Source: Acidobacteria bacterium RIFCSPLOWO2_12_FULL_66_21
GTDB taxonomy: Bacteria > Acidobacteriota > Vicinamibacteria > Vicinamibacterales > 2-12-FULL-66-21
DNA: 35,162 bases
Assembly: GCA_001767455.1 (NCBI GenBank)
Contig: MELC01000064.1
Span: 49,153 to 84,314, forward strand
Direction of reading: 5' to 3'
Numbering within the stretch: position 1 is the stretch's first letter; every line of letters starts with the position of its first letter. The notes below the pieces were generated by a model. It made no database searches. It saw nothing but the letters and a program-made list of their open reading frames with translations, and was not told the origin of the DNA. The position numbers were made by a program, and so were the translations under genes. Positions 33,048-35,162 of this stretch are shown here, in pieces.

Positions 33048-33080
33048 AACGTAGAAGACCCACGTCTACGTTCTACCTTT
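33040..33080. repeat. Hairpin of inverted GTAGAAC heptamers at a gene end
   Basis: AAAGGTAGAACGTAGA and GAC (33040-33059) pair with GTCTACGTTCTACCTTT (33064-33080), about 17 bp with one bulged A. The left arm contains the TAG stop of the DUF4097 gene. Each arm has two phased copies of GTAGA(AC). The run of T after it is short, so it may protect the mRNA 3' end rather than terminate. Confidence 0.8.
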
Positions 33081-33107
33081 ATCCGCCACTGTCGGGTTTC
33101 ACGACGA

Positions 33108-33143
33108 ACGGGGCCGGTTTTGCCGGGTTTAGCCCCGTTTTTT
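33108..33143 (+). terminator. Intrinsic terminator after the sigma-factor operon
   Basis: ACGGGGC (33108-33114) pairs with GCCCCGT (33132-33138), with an inner CGG/CCG step, and is followed by six T residues. Its place, 60 bases after the DUF4097 stop and before the next gene's leader, fits a Rho-independent terminator for the sigma/anti-sigma/DUF4097 operon. Confidence 0.75.
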
Positions 33144-33305
33144 GTGGCACTTGCCTTGCTGCGCAAGAGCTCCAAGCCACCGCGCCAGCCGGCGCCGATA
33201 TATATTGTTGAGGTGCGGCGGGCGCACGAGCCTCTCGCCTGGGACCGACGACGGCCCAGCGCGATTTTCGCGAGTGAAGACGTCGCTCCGGAGGAGAATG
33301 TGGTT

Positions 33306-33779
33306 ATGAGAAAGCAGTGGGTTCTGGTGGGGATTCTGGCGGCCTCACTCTTTGCCGGTGATGCGCTGGCGCAGCACACGACGCCGAAAGTCCAGCCGGC
33401 GACCGCAGACGCCCCGACCGCGCCGGCAGGGGATCTGGCGCTCGGATCCGTGCGGTTGGCGCGCGCCGTCACCGCCGATGGCAAGCCGTTGCCGGCCGGC
33501 ACGTATCAGGTCCGGCTCACGGCCCAGGAGGCCAAGCCCGACGCCGTCGGCGCCAGCGAGAACATCGAGCGATGGGTCGAGTTCCTCCAGAAAGGCACCG
33601 TGAAGGGACGCGAGGTCGTCAGCATTGTCCCTGAGGCGGAAGTCAAGAATGTGGCGAAGGATGCGCCGCCCAAGGCAGGGATGTCGAAGGTCCAGACGCT
33701 CAAGGGCAACGACTACGTGCGGGTCTGGATCAACAAGGGTGGCAACCACTTCCTGATCCACTTCCCGACTGGCGCTTGA
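33306..33779 (+). CDS. Small exported protein of unknown function
   Basis: A 157-residue protein with a clear signal peptide (MRKQWVLVGILAASLFAGDALAQ). The mature part contains GSVRLARAVTADGKPLPAGTYQVRLT and VQTLKGNDYVRVWINKGGNHFLIHFP, a beta-sandwich-like pattern I cannot assign to a named family. GGAGG at 33290-33294 is 11 bases before the ATG at 33306 but five before a GTG at 33300, so translation may start two codons earlier. The gene follows a terminator and is therefore probably transcribed alone; a TATATT at 33201-33206 is the nearest -10-like word. Confidence 0.8.
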   Translation: MRKQWVLVGILAASLFAGDALAQHTTPKVQPATADAPTAPAGDLALGSVRLARAVTADGKPLPAGTYQVRLTAQEAKPDAVGASENIERWVEFLQKGTVKGREVVSIVPEAEVKNVAKDAPPKAGMSKVQTLKGNDYVRVWINKGGNHFLIHFPTGA

Positions 33780-33836
33780 CAGCAGGCGGCATGCAGCAGG
33801 CAGCCGGCAGTGGATCACACTGCCAGCTGCCAGCTG
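33780..33836. repeat. Inverted CAGCAGG heptamers between convergent genes
   Basis: CAGCAGG, CGGCATG, CAGCAGG and CAGCCGG follow each other with a 7-bp period from 33780. 33799-33811 then pairs with 33819-33831 (12 of 13) around a seven-base loop. The element begins right after the TGA of the small exported protein and ends at the complement of the RNase stop, filling the whole gap between two convergent genes. Confidence 0.85.
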
Positions 33837-35162
33837 TCATACGGCCATCAAGTCGAACTGCTCGTGGTGCAGGTGGGTGTCGGGCTTGATCGTCACCGGC
33901 CTGCCGAGCGTCTGCTGAAGATCGCGAAAGAGCGCGCTCTCCTCTTCCTTCAGCGCCCGGGCGATATCCGGATTCACCCGGAGGATCACCCCCGCGCCTT
34001 CGAGCTCGCTGGCGATTTTTTTCATCTCCGTCAGGATTTCAGCACAGATCGTCGACGCGGATTTGATCGAGCCGGAGCCTGAGCAGTACGGGCACGGCTC
34101 GGTCAGTTGACGCTCCAGGCTCTGCTTCACCCGTTTGCGGGTGACAATCACCAGGCCGAAGTCCGACACCTGGAGTGCCTTTGACGGCGACCGGTCCTTT
34201 CGCAGCTCCTTCTCGACCTCCTGGAAGACTTTCTGGCGGTTCTTCTTCTCCTCCATATCGATCAGGTCGAGAACGATGATGCCGCCGAGGTCCCGCAACC
34301 GAATCTGCCGGACGATTTCCTTGACTGCCTCCAGGTTGGTCTTGACGATCGTGTCCTCGAGCCGGCCGGTCCGCTTGCCGACGTAGCGTCCGGTGTTGAC
34401 GTCGATCGCGACGAGCGCCTCCGTCTGGTTGATGACGAGGTAGCCGCCGGACTTCAGCCAGACCTTCGGCCGCAGCGCCTTGTCGATTTCCCCCTGCACG
34501 CCGTACTCGTCGAAGATCGGGAACTCCTTCGAGTACAGCTTCACGCGCGGCAGCAGGTTGGGCATGATCCGCTCGACCAGGGCGACCACGCGCCGGTGTT
34601 CGCGCTCGTGGTCGATCCGGATCGCCGTGTAGTCCTCCGTCAGCAGGTCGCGCAGGAGCTTCGTGACGAGGCTCTGTTCCTGGAACAGCACGGCGGGGGC
34701 GCGGCGCGTCTCCATCCGCTGGTGGATCTCCGTCCAGATCTGGTGGAAGTACGCCAGGTCGCTGACGATGTCGTCCTTGGATCGGGCGGAGGCGGCGGTC
34801 CGGATGATGACACCCCCGGTGAAGCCGTGCTCCTCGCGGAATTCGCGGACGATGCCCCGCAGGCGGGCGCGCTCCTCGCGCGACTCGATTTTCCTGGAGA
34901 CGCCGACGTGGTCGACCGTCGGCATGAACACGAGGAAGCGTCCGGGCATCGTCACGTGCGAGGTGAGGCGCGCCCCCTTCGTGCCGAGCGGTTCCTTGAC
35001 GACCTGGACGAGGATCTCCTGCCCTTCCTTCAGCAGGTCTTCGATTTTCGGCGGGGCCCCCTGCACCCCGCCTAGCTCCCTCCGCTGCGCTCGCGCTTCG
35101 CCGCTCGCTCCGCTCCGGTCTTCACTGTTCGGCGGGGCCCCCTGCACCCCGCCTGGCTCCCT
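33837..35162 (-). CDS. rng: Ribonuclease E/G family endoribonuclease (5' end outside window)
   Basis: The visible 441 residues run from inside the S1 RNA-binding domain to the C-terminus. The catalytic Asp residues lie in VAIDVNTG and IIVLDLIDM, and the Zn-link cysteines in PCPYCSGSG. The protein ends soon after, so it is RNase G-like, without a long degradosome-scaffolding tail. It cuts single-stranded, AU-rich RNA and matures rRNA. The S1 part shows KEGQEILVQVVKEPLGTKGARLT. Just before it, where a surface loop is expected, sits an in-frame repeat (GGVQGAPP twice, 27 codons apart) that reaches the window edge. Confidence 0.94.
   Translation of the reverse strand, partial: REPGGVQGAPPNSEDRSGASGEARAQRRELGGVQGAPPKIEDLLKEGQEILVQVVKEPLGTKGARLTSHVTMPGRFLVFMPTVDHVGVSRKIESREERARLRGIVREFREEHGFTGGVIIRTAASARSKDDIVSDLAYFHQIWTEIHQRMETRRAPAVLFQEQSLVTKLLRDLLTEDYTAIRIDHEREHRRVVALVERIMPNLLPRVKLYSKEFPIFDEYGVQGEIDKALRPKVWLKSGGYLVINQTEALVAIDVNTGRYVGKRTGRLEDTIVKTNLEAVKEIVRQIRLRDLGGIIVLDLIDMEEKKNRQKVFQEVEKELRKDRSPSKALQVSDFGLVIVTRKRVKQSLERQLTEPCPYCSGSGSIKSASTICAEILTEMKKIASELEGAGVILRVNPDIARALKEEESALFRDLQQTLGRPVTIKPDTHLHHEQFDLMAV
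35047..35162. repeat. In-frame 81-bp-period repeat inside the RNase E/G gene
   Basis: 35047-35081 and 35128-35162 are identical but for one base. The 81-bp period equals 27 codons, so the frame is kept. Each copy contains GGCGGGG and CCCCGCC, able to pair as a seven-bp stem. The array may continue beyond the window. Confidence 0.9.

Noticed and set aside
31964-33211. 415-codon plus-strand frame overlapping the DUF4097 gene
   Set aside because: Wrong frame relative to the signal peptide and DUF4097 repeats; composition is Arg/Gly-rich shadow.
33120-33305. N-terminal extension of the small exported protein from 33120
   Set aside because: The extension would start inside the terminator and place the signal peptide internally; a ribosome binding site lies just before 33300-33306.

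Overview
The window is about 35 kb of high-GC chromosomal DNA from a diderm bacterium. An OmpA-family protein, an outer-membrane barrel, a PafA-type periplasmic phosphatase, GltS, a zinc-finger anti-sigma factor and a DUF4097 protein all point to a Gram-negative cell envelope. The gene mix, the GC content and the abundance of short intergenic repeats would fit Acidobacteriota (perhaps Vicinamibacteria), but that placement is inference. I saw no phage, insertion sequence, CRISPR array, tRNA or rRNA.

The left half (34-17113) is coded entirely on the minus strand. In transcription order (right to left) it holds a nucleoside salvage block (pyrimidine-nucleoside phosphorylase, CNT nucleoside transporter, purine nucleoside phosphorylase, cytidine deaminase, MtnA-like sugar-phosphate isomerase). 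After that come tsaD, an OmpA-family protein, gltS, an HD hydrolase, a four-gene double ABC-2 transporter operon, an unrecognised exported protein, a gamma-glutamylcyclotransferase-like protein, a PilZ protein and an aldehyde dehydrogenase. At 17240 coding switches to the plus strand, beginning with the wreck of a VKOR-DsbA fusion gene.

The centre (17947-25138) is the most unusual protein-coding part: two consecutive HEAT-repeat/HD-GYP gene pairs, stitched together by overlapping stop and start codons. All four proteins begin with what looks like the same N-terminal domain, marked by an LY...HP motif. The pairs look like a tandem duplication of a c-di-GMP-related module whose name I do not know. 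They continue without a gap into a small membrane protein and a PafA-like phosphatase, followed by a thermolysin-like protease, an outer-membrane barrel and a short MGMT-type protein. A second plus-strand block (30407-33047) is an ECF sigma factor, its likely anti-sigma factor and a DUF4097 protein, ended by an intrinsic terminator. A small exported protein follows, and a minus-strand RNase E/G gene runs off the right edge.

Running through all of this is a second layer: intergenic gaps are repeatedly filled by arrays of 7-10 bp units, often arranged as inverted pairs. Two copies (1668-1934 and 30019-30291) share an elaborate cross-shaped fold: inverted short-repeat arms, an outer stem, a 29-nt and a 15-nt side hairpin, and a 30-33 bp inner stem. 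The stem sequences differ between copies while the pairing is kept. Several stop codons, a ribosome binding site and some protein tails lie inside such repeats.
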